From Gordionus sp. m RMFG-2023 (lineage: Eukaryota; Nematomorpha; Gordioida; Chordodea; Parachordodidae), in contig NC_088776.1 in assembly GCF_954871325.1 (NCBI RefSeq), positions 32,846,508-32,910,507 of the forward strand: 64,000 nt of DNA. Reading direction: 5' to 3'. The translations under genes were made by a program, and so were the position numbers. The notes beneath the pieces were generated by a model. The model was given only the letters and a program-made list of their open reading frames with translations. It did no database searches and had not been told where the DNA came from. This document shows, piece after piece, positions 53,300 to 64,000 of the stretch. Position 1 is the first letter of the stretch; each line of letters begins with the position of its first letter.

Positions 53300-54712
53300 T
53301 TTCAGCGCATATGAAATCCATATATAATAACTTTTCAAATTATCTTATCTCCCTTTGTCGTAAAAGGATTGAGTTTTGAATCCCACACTTTCTATTCGAT
53401 TGATCATTGGTAATTCCCCTATTTCATGTTCCTCTTGTAATTTTATATAGTCATTTATATAAGTATCAGTCATCTAACTATTTTTCCCTAGCAACATACG
53501 TAATTGCCTAAATTTGGGAGAGAAAAAGATAAAATGATACTTTTCCTTAATAAATTTTTATTTAAAAAATGTGTATTATACTTTGAATTTTGAGTGTATC
53601 TTTGTTCCCTTTCACCTAAAATAATGATTAGTTGAAAAATATTTTCTTAGAATTGAAAAAATGGAAATAGGAAATGTGATAAGTGAATGAATGAGACATT
53701 TTGTTCTAACACAATTTTTAAATATATTTTATTTATTTAAATTTTTATGGATACTGCCTATTTAAAATATTGGATTTAAAATATTACTACCTTGAGGCCT
53801 GAAGATCTAATATATGTTTAAAAATAAGTGGGTCTTATTTCATTTTAAAAATTTTGGCCGGTGTTTAGAAAATTAGGCTGTTAAATGGAAAATTGCTATA
53901 TGATGACTTGGTAGTATCTATCATTAAACAATTTTCCCACTATCAATTAAAGCTTTTACATCTTTGCTATTTATTTTAACAACAATCCTATAAATCAATT
54001 GTGTTTGATAAATTGTGTATTTGAAATTGAAGCATATCATAAATATACCTAATATTTTATTGTTAATTTCAAATATATGATTAGTTCTTAAAATACAAAG
54101 AAATAAGTGTATACTTATTTATTTAAAAATAATATTGATCAAAATATTAGTTTGAAATTCAATAAAGAATATATCAAAAATTTAATGCTCAAGCATTAAA
54201 ATTTTAAGAAAAATCAAAGATTTGCTAGACCTTACATGATTATTATATATAAATTGTGCGGGCCGGCCTGAAAATTTTTTATGCACGAATTTCCCAACCT
54301 ATTAAAAAAATTTTCCCGGCCCGTCAAAATTTTAAAAATAAAAATATATTTGTATTAGACATCAAAATATATTATATACCATAATCAAGAGAAAATATAA
54401 TCAAACTTTTTTTATTGGTTAGCTAAAATTTTAAAAACAAAAACCCGATAGAATATTGGTTTGGATTTCTTGGTTCTAAAATTTATTGCTTGTGACAGTT
54501 TTGAGGATATATAAAATGTTTGACAATAAAATACTGATAGATATAGGTTTTAGTGATAGCTTGAAAGCGAATGAATTGTGCTTAAATAAACGAAAAATTA
54601 TTAATTTTATCTATTAGTTATAATATCTTCAAAGTGAGCACTCTTAGATAGATTTTCTTAAAGATTTAACTAAAAAGTAATAAAAAAAAGAATATCTTAT
54701 GACCTAATATCA
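53300..54712. other. AT-rich stretch without a gene
   Basis: Apart from the GGCCC-type fragment at 54250-54330 I see nothing coding or clearly repeated here. Confidence 0.4.
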
Positions 54713-55572
54713 CTTACTGGATTTCCTTCAAAAAAGGAATGTGTGAATCATAAAAGAAAAAGATCTGATCAAAAAAGGAAGAGTTCCAATGACTTAGGAA
54801 AAACTCTAATCAAAAAAAGAAAAATATCAAACAAAAAAGGAAAAGTGTCAATCAAAAAAGGAAAATCCCCAAGGAAAGGATAAGTATTTACCAAAGGATA
54901 ATTCCTATTCTAAAAGGTAAATTGTTATTTTTTTAAATATTTTAAAAATGTTTTCTTAAATTTTTATTATTTTTCCTTTATATTTTATTTCTAACTTTTT
55001 GCGATTTCTTTAAGTCATTTTAAATCTTTTTATTTTTCTTATCTTTTCTCAATTTATTTTTCTTTTCATTTTTGATAAATATTTTGTCCTTTTTAAAAAG
55101 AGTTTATTTATTTTCCCTGTTATTTTTCTTCACATCTCTATTTTTATGTCATTTTTAACAATCTATTTTCCTCTTTTTCATTCTACATAACAATTTTATG
55201 ATTTTTTGCTCCTTAAATTTTTTTTTAAAATTTCACTTAATTTTTTCCCCTTTTTAGATAGACACTATTTTTTTCCTTTTGAAAATTTTCCATTTTTGAC
55301 TTCCTGATTGGATCTTTTCCTTGTTTGTTTGACGCTTTTCTTTTGTTGATCGGAAATTTTCCTACGCTTTTGGAACTTATTCTTTTTTGATTGGACTTTT
55401 TCCTAAACCTTTGAAACTTTTCCTTTTTTGATTGATACTCTTTTACTTTTTTAATCCAACCTTCCTTTGACAGGACCTTTTCCTTTTTTGATCGGAACTT
55501 TTCCTTTTATGATTGACACTTTTTATTTTTTGATTGGGACTTTTCCTTTTTATGGGAAGCACTGTATGTAAG
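54713..55572. mobile_element. Foldback element with AATCAAAAAAGGAAAAG arrays
   Basis: The left arm (54713-54915) has six or seven irregular units of about 30 bp built on AATCAAAAAAGGAAAAG. The right arm (55260-55572) has about ten units of the complement, CTTTTCCTTTTTTGATTGGA. The outer ends CTTAC and GTAAG are inverted. The centre is T-rich. No coding sequence. The exact ends and any target duplication remain uncertain. Confidence 0.7.
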
Positions 55573-56099
55573 ATTAAGAAACTATTATTTTACTTTATGT
55601 TATAATTCTAATATATAATTATATTTATTGTATTATTTAGTCACTGGCCTAATTGTGAGACTCACGGTGAGTCGCGCTTTCTTTTGTGAAAAAAATACTT
55701 TATTGATGTCATTTTTATTCATACAGTGTTCTATATTAGCACGATATTCCATAGCTATTTTTTTAGTATCGATATCTTTCGCGTGCATCATTTTTTTAAA
55801 AAGAGAGATAACGGTAGCTCGTTACTAAATAAATAGCAAAAATTATTATAATAATTTTATAATTAATTCTAAAATCATAATCATTTTATTTTATTTTAAA
55901 ATTTACATTTATAAATAAGCATTGTAAATATATTTTTCAAAAAATAAAAAATTTTAAATGTCGACAATAGAGATTGATAATGAAAATAATTTTGGTACAG
56001 ATAATATCGATAAAGTAATATCCCTTGAAAATGATGATGATATGGAGTTTCCTTTTCCAAAATTCATAAATATTTTTAATCTCGATAAAAAAAAATTAC

Positions 56100-57095
56100 C
56101 CGATGACCAAGAATGAAGACTTTCAGTTAAACCATATTAAAATTAGCTTTTATTTGATACCCATATCAAAAAAGTTATTTTTACACCCACCCCCCACCCC
56201 TAGACCAAGTCATACCCATCAAGACCAAGAATGAAGACTTTCAGTCATACGATATTAAAATTAGCTTTTATTTGATACCCATATAAAATTATTTTTCCAC
56301 ACCCCCCCCCCTACCCTCTAGACCAAGTCATGCCCATCAAAATCAAGAATGAAGACTTTCAGTCAGACCATATTAAAATTAACTTTTATTTGATTACCAT
56401 ATCAAAAAAAATAATTTTTACACCCCCCCCCCACCCCCCAGACCAAGTCATACCCATCAAGACCAAGAATGAAGACTTTCAATCAAACGATATTAAAATT
56501 AGCTTTTATTTGATACCCATATCAAAAAAAATTATTTTTTACACCACTCCCGCCCTCCATACACCCCCCCCCCCCAGACCAAGAATGAAGACTTTCAGTC
56601 AAACATATTAAAATTAGCTTTTATTTGATACCCATATCAAAAAAAATTATTTTTTACACCCCCTCCCCTCATCCCCACACTCCAGACCAAGTCATACCTA
56701 TCAAGACCAAGAATAAAGATTTTCAGTCAAACCATATTAAAATTAGCTTTTATTTGATACCCATATCATAAAAATTATTTTTAAACGCCCCTCCCCAACC
56801 CCCAGACCAAGTCTACCCATCAAGACCAAGAATGAAGACTTTCAGTCAAACCATATAAAAATTAGCTTTTATTTGATACCCATATCAAAAAAAATTATTT
56901 TTACATCCCCCCCCCCCAGTCCCCAGACCAAGTCATACGCATCAAGACCAAGAATGTAGACTTTCAGTCAAACCATATTAAAATTAACTTTTATTTGATA
57001 CCCATATCAAAAAAATTTATTTTTACACACCGCCCACCCCCCTTCCCCAGACCAAGTCATACCCATCAAGACCAAGAATGAAGACTTTCAGTCAG
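56100..57095 (+). repeat. Satellite block 1, about 120-bp unit, nine copies
   Basis: The unit contains GACCAAGAATGAAGACTTTC, AGTCAAACCATATTAAAATT, AGCTTTTATTTGATACCCAT, then ATCAAAAAAATTATTTTTAC, a C-rich run of 8-20 bases and AGACCAAGTCATACCCATCA. Starts of GACCAAGAATG are spaced 115-129 bases; most variation is in the C-run. Some units keep an open reading frame through the repeat. Confidence 0.95.
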
Positions 57096-57364
57096 ATAAT
57101 AAAATTTTTTAAGAAATATTATTGTTTTTTAAAAAAATTTATTAGGACTAATAACTATTTCTAATACACAATTTTAAATTAATGTGAATTATAAAAAAAT
57201 TATATGTAAAGAATCACTTAAATGACCCAAAATAGAAATTTGAATTTATTGAGCTTTAAAATTTATATATTAAGTAAAAAAAATTCAAATGTTAGAAATA
57301 TAAATTAATACACAAAAAGCTTAGGGAATAATTGTATTTTGTATGTTATATATTTACAATGTAA

Positions 57365-58640
57365 AATCCAACCTTCGTTGGGTTTGAGCTAATTTTTCAA
57401 TTATCTCATCCTTGCTTGTTGTCAAATGCCTATGAATATTCAAAAGATCCAAACCTTTTAATCTACTTTCAAAAGTTGTACTTCTTGGTATGTTTTTCAG
57501 AGACCTGCAGGACCGGCCTTCGGGTCGGACCGTATGGCCGGGCCCGAAATTTTTTTCAAAAAAACACCCGGGCTGAGCCTGAATTTTTTAAAAAAAACAT
57601 CTAGGCTGGGCCTGAAAATTTTTTTAAAAAAATATGCGGGCCGGACTGCATATTTTAAAACAGCTTATATTTGAAATCGTTATTATTAGAAAATCAAAAA
57701 TAAATATAATTTATTTTAAAAAAGGCCGGGCCGGGCCTGAAAATTGAGCTTAGCCGTAAAAATCTTTAAAAAAATCCGGGTCGTGCCCTGAAATGGTACC
57801 TCTGCAGGGCTCTGTTATTCTTCTTAAAAAAGAGAATGTTCTCTCATTAGTTTACTATTAGGAAGAGTTGCTAATATATATAAACCCTTTTAATACATTG
57901 GGAATATAATCTAAAATGTGTTTGAAATAATGCAGAGCATCCATAGCATTTTTTGGGACTGTATCAACCATAGTTAATCTTACAAACATAGTTATTCAGC
58001 TAATAAGGTATCATAAGATACTTTAACATCTTCATGATAAAAATCCAACAAATATTTTTTTTTCTATCACCATCTGAAAAAGGTTGGGAAGGCTTTTATG
58101 GAAATAAAATTTGCAGATTGGTAAGTGCTGCATAATGAATTAAAAACCATTCATTTATTTGGTTTATAAATGTATTTGTATCTAAGATATACTCTTCTAC
58201 TGATCCTATATTAATGTTATAACTATGAGCTTGCCTTGCTGCAAGTCGAGTGAGACAAATATTAAACACGTATAGCCCTGCTTTTGACTTAACAATAACA
58301 TATAAAATATGAAATTCTTCATAAATATTAGCCCTAATTTCCTTGAATTCTAATAAAATGCTCTCCGCTATTCTCATCTTCTTAATCAAGTCATTATGTT
58401 TCTGAAAAGTAATACATAAAATAGTGGAACATTCTAATGAGAAAAAAAATTTGGAATAAGCATTGAATCCAATAATTTTCTTGCTTCTAAGGAAAAATTT
58501 CTTTCAGGCCATTGTGATATGTCAGTAATAGCAAATAATCGGCTCTTCTAACTCCATAAAAGCTGAATTGCTTGATGGCGGAGACTCTATCTCGTAGGAC
58601 AAGGTTGCAATTTCTTTCTCACTGTTGGACAATTTCAGAA
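57365..58640 (-). pseudogene. ZMYM1-type hAT transposase relic
   Basis: Minus-strand blocks: about 58560-58490 (ISQWPERNFSLEARKLL); 58400-58096, a 97-codon frame with RLAARQAHSYNINIGSVEEY and FINQINEWFLIHYAALTNLQ (family: ..RQxxRxNxxxxxxExYYRxxxFIPFLDxFIxxLxxRF); 57990-57880 (ALHYFKHILDYIPNVL); and 57860-57820 (ATLPNSKLMREHSLF, the decayed dimerisation motif TLPVSTxxAERSFS). After the MITE, 57480-57365 reads ESRLKGLDLLNIHRHLTTSK and RRLDFTL, the extreme C-terminus of this family. It is a different subfamily from copies A and B. Only the C-terminal half survives. Confidence 0.7.
57498..57814. mobile_element. 317-bp MITE with GGGCC-type subterminal repeats
   Basis: Ends CAGAGACCTGCAGG and, inverted, CTGCAGGGCTCTG. 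Repeated GGGCC, GGCCGGG and GGTCGGACC words fill both sides. The flanks agree at only 5 of 8 bases, so it is old. It interrupts the RRIK / IPRSTT coding sequence of the hAT relic, which reads on across the insertion. Confidence 0.8.
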
Positions 58641-59124
58641 TAATTATTATTTGACTAGAAATTTAAAAATGGTAGATAAATATTACGCCACTAAAAATTT
58701 GAAAATAATAAGATAATATTTTGCCGGAAAACTTGAAATTGCAATTAATTGATAAACTTAGTGATGAATGTGATAATAAATGTAATTAAATATATATTTA
58801 ATATGAGATAGGAATAAATATTAACAAATATAAATTAATATACTGTGTAAATTTAATTTAAAACATTTCCATATTTATTAATTTATTTGAAAATAAAATT
58901 ATTTAACTTGTAAAAAGTTGTTAAAATAACATATTTATATATTCTTATCAATTTTTACAAGTTAAAATTTTTATTTACAAATGAATTAAAAAATATGGAA
59001 ATGTTTTAAATTAAATCTGCACAACACTCTAAACAAAAATATTTTTGAAAAATATATCCGGCATCTGCATTTTTGGCTTTGGGGGGGGGGGGGGGGGATT
59101 TGCCCCCCCCGCTGCGTGCGCCAA
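58640..59124. other. AT-rich 5' part of the hAT relic with a hairpin and a G run
   Basis: Bases 58845-58925 and 58955-59025 form a large inverted repeat ('aatttaatttaaaacatttc' with 'gaaatgttttaaattaaat'). At 59080-59098 there is a run of about 18 G, followed by a C run. No coding sequence recognised. Confidence 0.55.
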
Positions 59125-59625
59125 TGTTTGATACCCATAGTCAGAAAAATTATTTTTACACCCCCCCCCCTCTACCAGACCAAGTCATACCCATCAAGAC
59201 AATAATGAAGACTTTCAGTCAAACCATATTAAAATTAGCTTTTATTTGATACCCATATCAAAAAAAATTATTTTTACACCCCACCCCCAGACCAAGTCAT
59301 ACCCATCAAGACCAAGAATGAAGACTTTCAGTCAAACCATATTAAAATTAGCTTTTATTTGATACCCATATCAAAAAAAATTATTTTTACACCCCACCCC
59401 CAGACCAAGTCATACCCATCAAGACCAAGAATGAAGACTTTCAGTCAAACGATATTACAATTGGCTTTTATTTGATACCCATACATATCAAAAAAATTAT
59501 TTTTTACAGCCTCCCCCCACCCCTACCCCCCAGACCAAGTCATACCCATCAAGACCAAGAATGAAGACTTTCAGTCAAACCATATTAAAATTAGCTTTTA
59601 TTTGATAACCATATCGATATTTTGT
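59125..59625 (+). repeat. Satellite block 2, about 120-bp unit, four to five copies
   Basis: Same unit and orientation as 56100-57095, starting inside a unit at TTTGATACCCATA. The second and third units are almost identical, indicating recent local duplication. It ends near 59620 at 'tttgataaccatatcgatat'. Confidence 0.95.
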
Positions 59626-60400
59626 GTTAATAAAAATATTTCTGACCCCCCAAGACCTAGACTGGCCCATTATGTGGGAGAGATTGGCCTCCAGTTGAAT
59701 AGATCTTTTGATTAGCTATCGATTGATACCCTATATTAGATATATCTTATTTCATAAGGCCAAAAAAACAACATTGAAAATTAATGAATAACAATAAAAT
59801 TAAAAAACGCAACGAAACGAAACGCGTGGAAAACGCTTTTAAAATAAGATTCCTCTTTATCACGATTAAAACGTGGCCGTATAGTTCTTTATCCTTTAAA
59901 TTGAAAATTTAAAGGGATCCCTTTAAATCCCGTGAAGATCCCGGATAGATATGATCCCTGTAAATTACGACATATATATATTATACGAAATTTTGTAATG
60001 AAATGATGAAAAATATGATTAAAATAAAATACTATATAACTTACTTTGAAGTTATTCAGAGATTAGATTTTCTGCACTATGGGAGTTTCTCAGACCTACT
60101 GAAATCGGTATAAAATTATGAGTATATAAGGCAACAACTTTTAGTACCTGCCCAATGAACCTTTTATTTTATTCATTTAATAATCTTATACATTTAAAAA
60201 AGAATTTGGCCCCTACTTATTTTCTAAATTAATCTGATAGATAATATTTTCTACCATTTGTATATTGATTTTTTTCTCTTGTATAGTGACTTTTTTAGAA
60301 TTTCCTAAACTTAATTATAGAATGTATATAAATTGTAAAATTCTGAATTCATACGGAATAAAAAATAATAGGGTCTAATCTTGTGATCGTCTTATAGTTA
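59626..60400. other. Stretch without a recognised gene
   Basis: A short GC-richer fragment at 59645-59700 (GACCCCCCAAGACC, GGAGAGATTGGCC) and an 'aacgaaacgaaacgcg' repeat at 59808-59825. Otherwise AT-rich and unassigned. Confidence 0.4.
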
Positions 60401-60408
60401 CAAATATG

Positions 60409-61398
60409 CAGAGTTGTTAAGGAACGGCACTCTTAGAGCGCCGTTACACTTTCTCAAAAAATGAGGAGCGGGAGCAGGATATTTATTTATTAATTAAAAT
60501 TAATAAAAAAATGAAATTTTATTTTATTTAAATTTATGCAATATTAAATGTTGAGCCGAGTTTTATATTGGTTTTTCATCTAATCAGTTAAAATATTGAA
60601 CAAGTTTTTTTTCTATTTATATTGAAAATTTCTTGGAAAATCTTGTAAGTCATATTAATATTAATTTTATAGATATATGATAAAAAATAGTTTTTGATTA
60701 TGGATCCAGAAATCACAGAAGAAGAAATCGAAATAAAAAATAAATTATTTATTTAAATAACTTTATTGCATATTTTCAAATGTTTATAATGATGAAAATA
60801 TCATTGCTGCTATTATCCATCCTGCATTCAAATTAAATTGGGAATAGATAAAATATGCATAAAATATGGAATTAAAATAAATTAATTAATTTTTTAAGTA
60901 AATAATTTCCTAATGCGAAAATAGCTTCATGTTCAAGGGAACCCTGCAATAATTTAGAAGATTTTTTTGGATTCCATGAAATTAATCATCAGGAAGATAA
61001 TATATTGGACTAATATTTTTTAAATAATGATACCAAAATTACTATTTTTGATAAATTTCCTGAATTAAAAAATATTTTTATAAAATACCATACCCCGCTT
61101 ACCTCTAGTGCTCCTGTTAAGCGCCTTTTTAGTATTGCTAAACAGGTTTTAAAAAGAAGCATGGATGTATGAATTCAAATTTAGAAAATTTATTACTTTT
61201 AAAAGCTAATAAAAGATTATAAATTATAAATAAAACTTTTTTGATAAAAAAATATGATTTTTCGTGTACTCTCTAAAAAAAATAAAATCAAGGAGCGGCT
61301 ATAGAGTGGCACTCTATTACTTGGAGCGGGAGCTAGCTCCTTCTGAGAAGGTAGAAGCGGGAGCTAGCTACTTTTAAAAAGGAGCGTTAACAACCTTG
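60409..61398 (+). mobile_element. hAT-superfamily element, relative of 1835-2763
   Basis: Left end CAGAGTTGTTAAGGAACGGC, right end GGAGCGTTAACAACCTTG, within the perfect 8-bp duplication CAAATATG (60401-60408 and 61399-61406). GGAGCGGGAG words occur near both ends (60465-60475 and 61290-61385) but fewer than in the element at 1835, and some are altered. The interior has a broken hAT transposase C-terminus. Confidence 0.9.
60780..61220 (+). pseudogene. hAT transposase C-terminal relic
   Basis: Reads YNDENIIAAIIHPAFKLNWE, stop. After further stops, DFFGFHEINHQEDNILD and then [20 protein letters not shown], a frameshift, and LENLLLLKANKRL. It parallels 2161-2526 and 12325-12762 block by block, with the Glu of the PVERLF motif replaced by Lys. 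It is the most decayed of the three. Confidence 0.7.
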
Positions 61399-64000
61399 CA
61401 AATATGATTATTAATAATAATGTGTCTTTAAAAGGAGAAACAATTTTGAGCTTTTTACCAGAAAAAATAGCTTTTTGAAATTTATTTTATTCTGCATTAT
61501 CATAAAATGTATTATTTGTTGTTTTAAATAAATAAAATATCTTATTTTTTTTTTAAAAAATCGAATACGTCATTTTTATTGCTAATAATACAATTATTCA
61601 ATTCATACAAATACGAATATTAAATAATTAGATTAGTTAAATTATGAATACTAAATTATATGATTCAAGATTTACAAATAGAATAAAAGTATTTTTTATA
61701 TAATTCGATTCGATTTCTGTAGATATTAGAGCATATTTATTTTATGATGAGGTATATAAATTGGATATTTTGGAATTAAAATAAAAGTCAATTTTAATTT
61801 TTTTTAATCACTTATTCAAAAAAAAAAAATTTTTAGTTTTAATATTTTTTTTTAGAATTCAAGTTTTCATTAAGATATTCAAAAATATTAGTTTTAAAAT
61901 GTTTAATATGTTTTATTTTATATTCAAAACAAATATTATAAGTTTTTATGTTTCATTTTACTTTAAGAGGTCATTCTAAATTAAAGTTTTTTTTTATATA
62001 TTTCATTTTACCTTCAAAAATAACACTGTGTGACAAGAAAAGTGGGAGAAATAAATAAAAACAAATTTTGGTGCAGAATCTGATGCTGAGTTCGAATCCG
62101 TTTTCCAAGTTTCCCCTACACGTCAAGTTTTAAAAATATTACCGTATAAAGACAACTTTTCGAAATCTCAAAAATGGTAAAATTTAGGTCTTTATACGGA
62201 TATATTTTAAAAAGTATCGAATAAAAATCCCTTAAAATTGGTAATAGTGTTAAATCTATATTTCTTTATAAATTTACTAATTTTTATAATTTTTTATTGA
62301 TTGGTTTTTGAGAAAAAGGGTAAAGAATTTTGTTTTGGGGGTCTTAAATTTTCAATTTAAATTACTATCAAAATTATTAACTTTAGAAGATAAATTTTAT
62401 ATAATTTTGCTTCAAATATGCTCAAGATTATATATTAATTCTAATTATGTTTCAAAAGTACTTTATGCCATGAAAATTCAACCAAAATCTATAAATTAAA
62501 AAAGTCGGTACAGATATTTTCTAACTTTTTAATTTGTACACTTTTATTAAATTTTCTCTGCACAAAGCATTTTTAAAGCAAAATTAAGGTAATATTTATC
62601 TTTTTTAGTTGTATTTAGTAATATTTTATGCATTTATGATCAATTTATACCAAAATCAGATATCTGTACCCACTTTTTTAATTTGTACTCTTTTTGAATT
62701 CAGCCTTTTTGAAGCAAAATTCATTTAAAATGCAATAATTGGTAATTTTTTCATATTTTTTATTAATATTTATCATTTTTAGATGTATTAAAGAATATTT
62801 GTTTTTTTAATCAATTTATATCAAAATATATGATTTTCCAATGGAGTACCTTGAACCCGCAGTATAGGCAAAAATAATAATGCCAAATAACGAGTAGGAA
62901 GAAAGGGGAAGAATTATTTTTTTCGCGCTTAATTTTTCATAAACATTTTTCATTAATTTTTTTTGAGAACGAAAGCCACAATAAATAAATATATTAAATG
63001 TAAGCTATATTAAAAAAGATTTTATAAATAAAGGTAAATTTAAAAAATATAGGTTGTTTAAAAATTGAGTAAGGATTTTATAAAAAAAAATGTATAATAA
63101 TAATAAGGAAGGTTTGCTGCAAAAATTAAGTTATTTTTTTAGTTGTAGGGATCATTAGAACCGAAGTTATAAACCTTCAAAAAGTGCTAAAAATGACCTT
63201 TTTGGCCACTTTAACCTAAAATAAATAAAAAAACCTGACGTACTAGAAAAAAACTGACAGCGGATTTAGAATATGCATAAAAAACTGTCTTAAAACATGT
63301 TTATTTTATTTTCTCCCAAAAAAATTAAGTAAAAATTTATCACACAGTGTAATCTGAATCAAAATCTTTTATTCTAATTGTATTATTTTTATTTTGTATA
63401 TAAACGTTTCTGTATTAGATTATCATTTTGATCATTACGATTTATTTTTATTTTACCATCTATCTTCATTGTGTATCTTCGTAACAGTGGTGACACTAGG
63501 GAGAGGCGCGCAGGGACACGCTCCTTGGAAAATTTGAATGTTAAATGAAAACTATTTTAATTATTAGATTCTATTAATACATATAAATTATATTTTCACT
63601 ATGTCAGCTTGCAATAAAATTCTATGTTAAAAATATAATATCAACATCACTCACTAAATATTAATTTAGCATTAACAGTTGAAGCTTAATTAAAAGATGA
63701 TATGTACATCTGTACATCCATCTCTCTCTTCAGAGATTTAAACTTTGTGCCTTTGTTTTTTAAAGCAAATAATAATTTAAAATTATTGTTTTCTTCTATC
63801 TTCAATGAAAATAATATTTTAAAATAGTTGTCACTACTTCCATATGTTTTGTCCTTAAAACGTAATTTAGTTTCCATTGTTTTTAAAATTTTATATTTGG
63901 AAAATTCGTCCACTTTGTCACATATAAGGTAAATGTTTTTTTGTAAGGTCTATTCTCTTGGTATTTTTATATTTGTAAGTGTCAACCCTTAAATGTGATA
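61399..64000. other. AT-rich stretch without a supported gene
   Basis: Two paragraphs of sequence (about 62290-62560 and 62560-62720) share wording such as 'aaaagtcggtacagatattttc' / 'atctgtacccactttttta' and 'tttttaatttgtacacttt', probably parts of one dispersed repeat. At 62090-62101 GAGTTCGAATCC resembles a pol III B box. Near 63487-63530 CAGTGGTGACACTAGGG resembles a transposon end. Open frames at 62308 and 63686 carry no family signal. Confidence 0.4.

Larger units (their letters stand above)
57101..59124 (-). mobile_element. ZMYM1-type hAT element relic splitting the satellite
   Basis: The satellite stops at 'ctttcagtca' (57095) and resumes at 'tttgatacccata' (59125), about 30 bases further along the unit, so this segment sits inside an array. 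The right limit reads, on the minus strand, CATTGGCGCACGCAGCGGGG, a typical transposon end followed by a G run. The left limit is less clear. It contains a minus-strand hAT transposase relic and a MITE. Confidence 0.6.

Noticed and set aside
62308-62499. Plus-strand frame of 63 codons
   Set aside because: No family motif, and the surrounding sequence looks like a dispersed AT-rich repeat.
63686-63913. Minus-strand frame of 75 codons with a possible acceptor upstream
   Set aside because: The composition is protein-like, but no domain is recognised and no neighbouring exon is visible before the window ends.

Overview
The window is eukaryotic DNA, very AT-rich, and almost certainly from a metazoan. 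It holds one recognisable host gene with spliceosomal introns, a ric-8 (synembryn) orthologue; an interstitial array of the CCCTAA/TTAGGG telomere repeat; and a dense, nested population of transposons. There are no bacterial operons, rRNA genes or CRISPR arrays. I cannot name the species. The extreme AT content and many hAT elements would suit a cnidarian, including Myxozoa, but that is a guess.

Layout. 1-5.4 kb: broken hAT transposase pieces, then two hAT-type elements with their ends still visible (1835-2763 and 4024-5416). 5.45-30.7 kb: a 25-kb inverted duplication. Its arms (5451-about 13900 and about 19030-30684) each carry one copy of the same dead ZMYM1/TTF-type hAT transposase and one THAP-domain relic, in opposite orientation. 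The centre holds a THAP9/P-element-like transposase fragment, a PIF/Harbinger element (15923-18035) and a second THAP relic. Comparing the arms exposes later insertions with their empty sites: a GAACC-repeat MITE, a GATCG-repeat hAT element, a MITE carrying telomere repeats, a 223-bp MITE, and a young Ty3/gypsy retrotransposon (22441-27073) with identical LTRs, a 5-bp target duplication and one frameshift. 31.5-32.0 kb: an older Ty3/gypsy fragment. 33.6-34.1 kb: a minisatellite.

34.7-52.0 kb: the ric-8 gene, which I reconstruct as six exons with consistent splice phases (732 codons including stop). Intron 1 is about 10 kb and contains a degenerate Ty3/gypsy element, a foldback element, several MITEs and an unidentified coding remnant. 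Intron 2 holds MITEs and a head-to-head retroelement relic. 52-64 kb: repeats, namely tRNA-like pol III promoter remnants, a second foldback element, two blocks of a roughly 120-bp poly-C satellite split by a hAT (ZMYM-type) relic, and a third hAT element (60409-61398).

The strongest pattern is a set of hAT-type elements that share the terminal core TTGTTAA and 8-bp target duplications. Each family then carries its own short subterminal repeat array (GGAGCG, GATCG, ATCTAGAT). Other hAT-type elements here, with different terminal cores, carry GGTCCG, GAACC or GGGCC arrays. This looks like a diversified code for transposase recognition. Ric-8 is the only gene here likely to work for the host; apart possibly from the young Ty3/gypsy element, the transposons are inactive relics.
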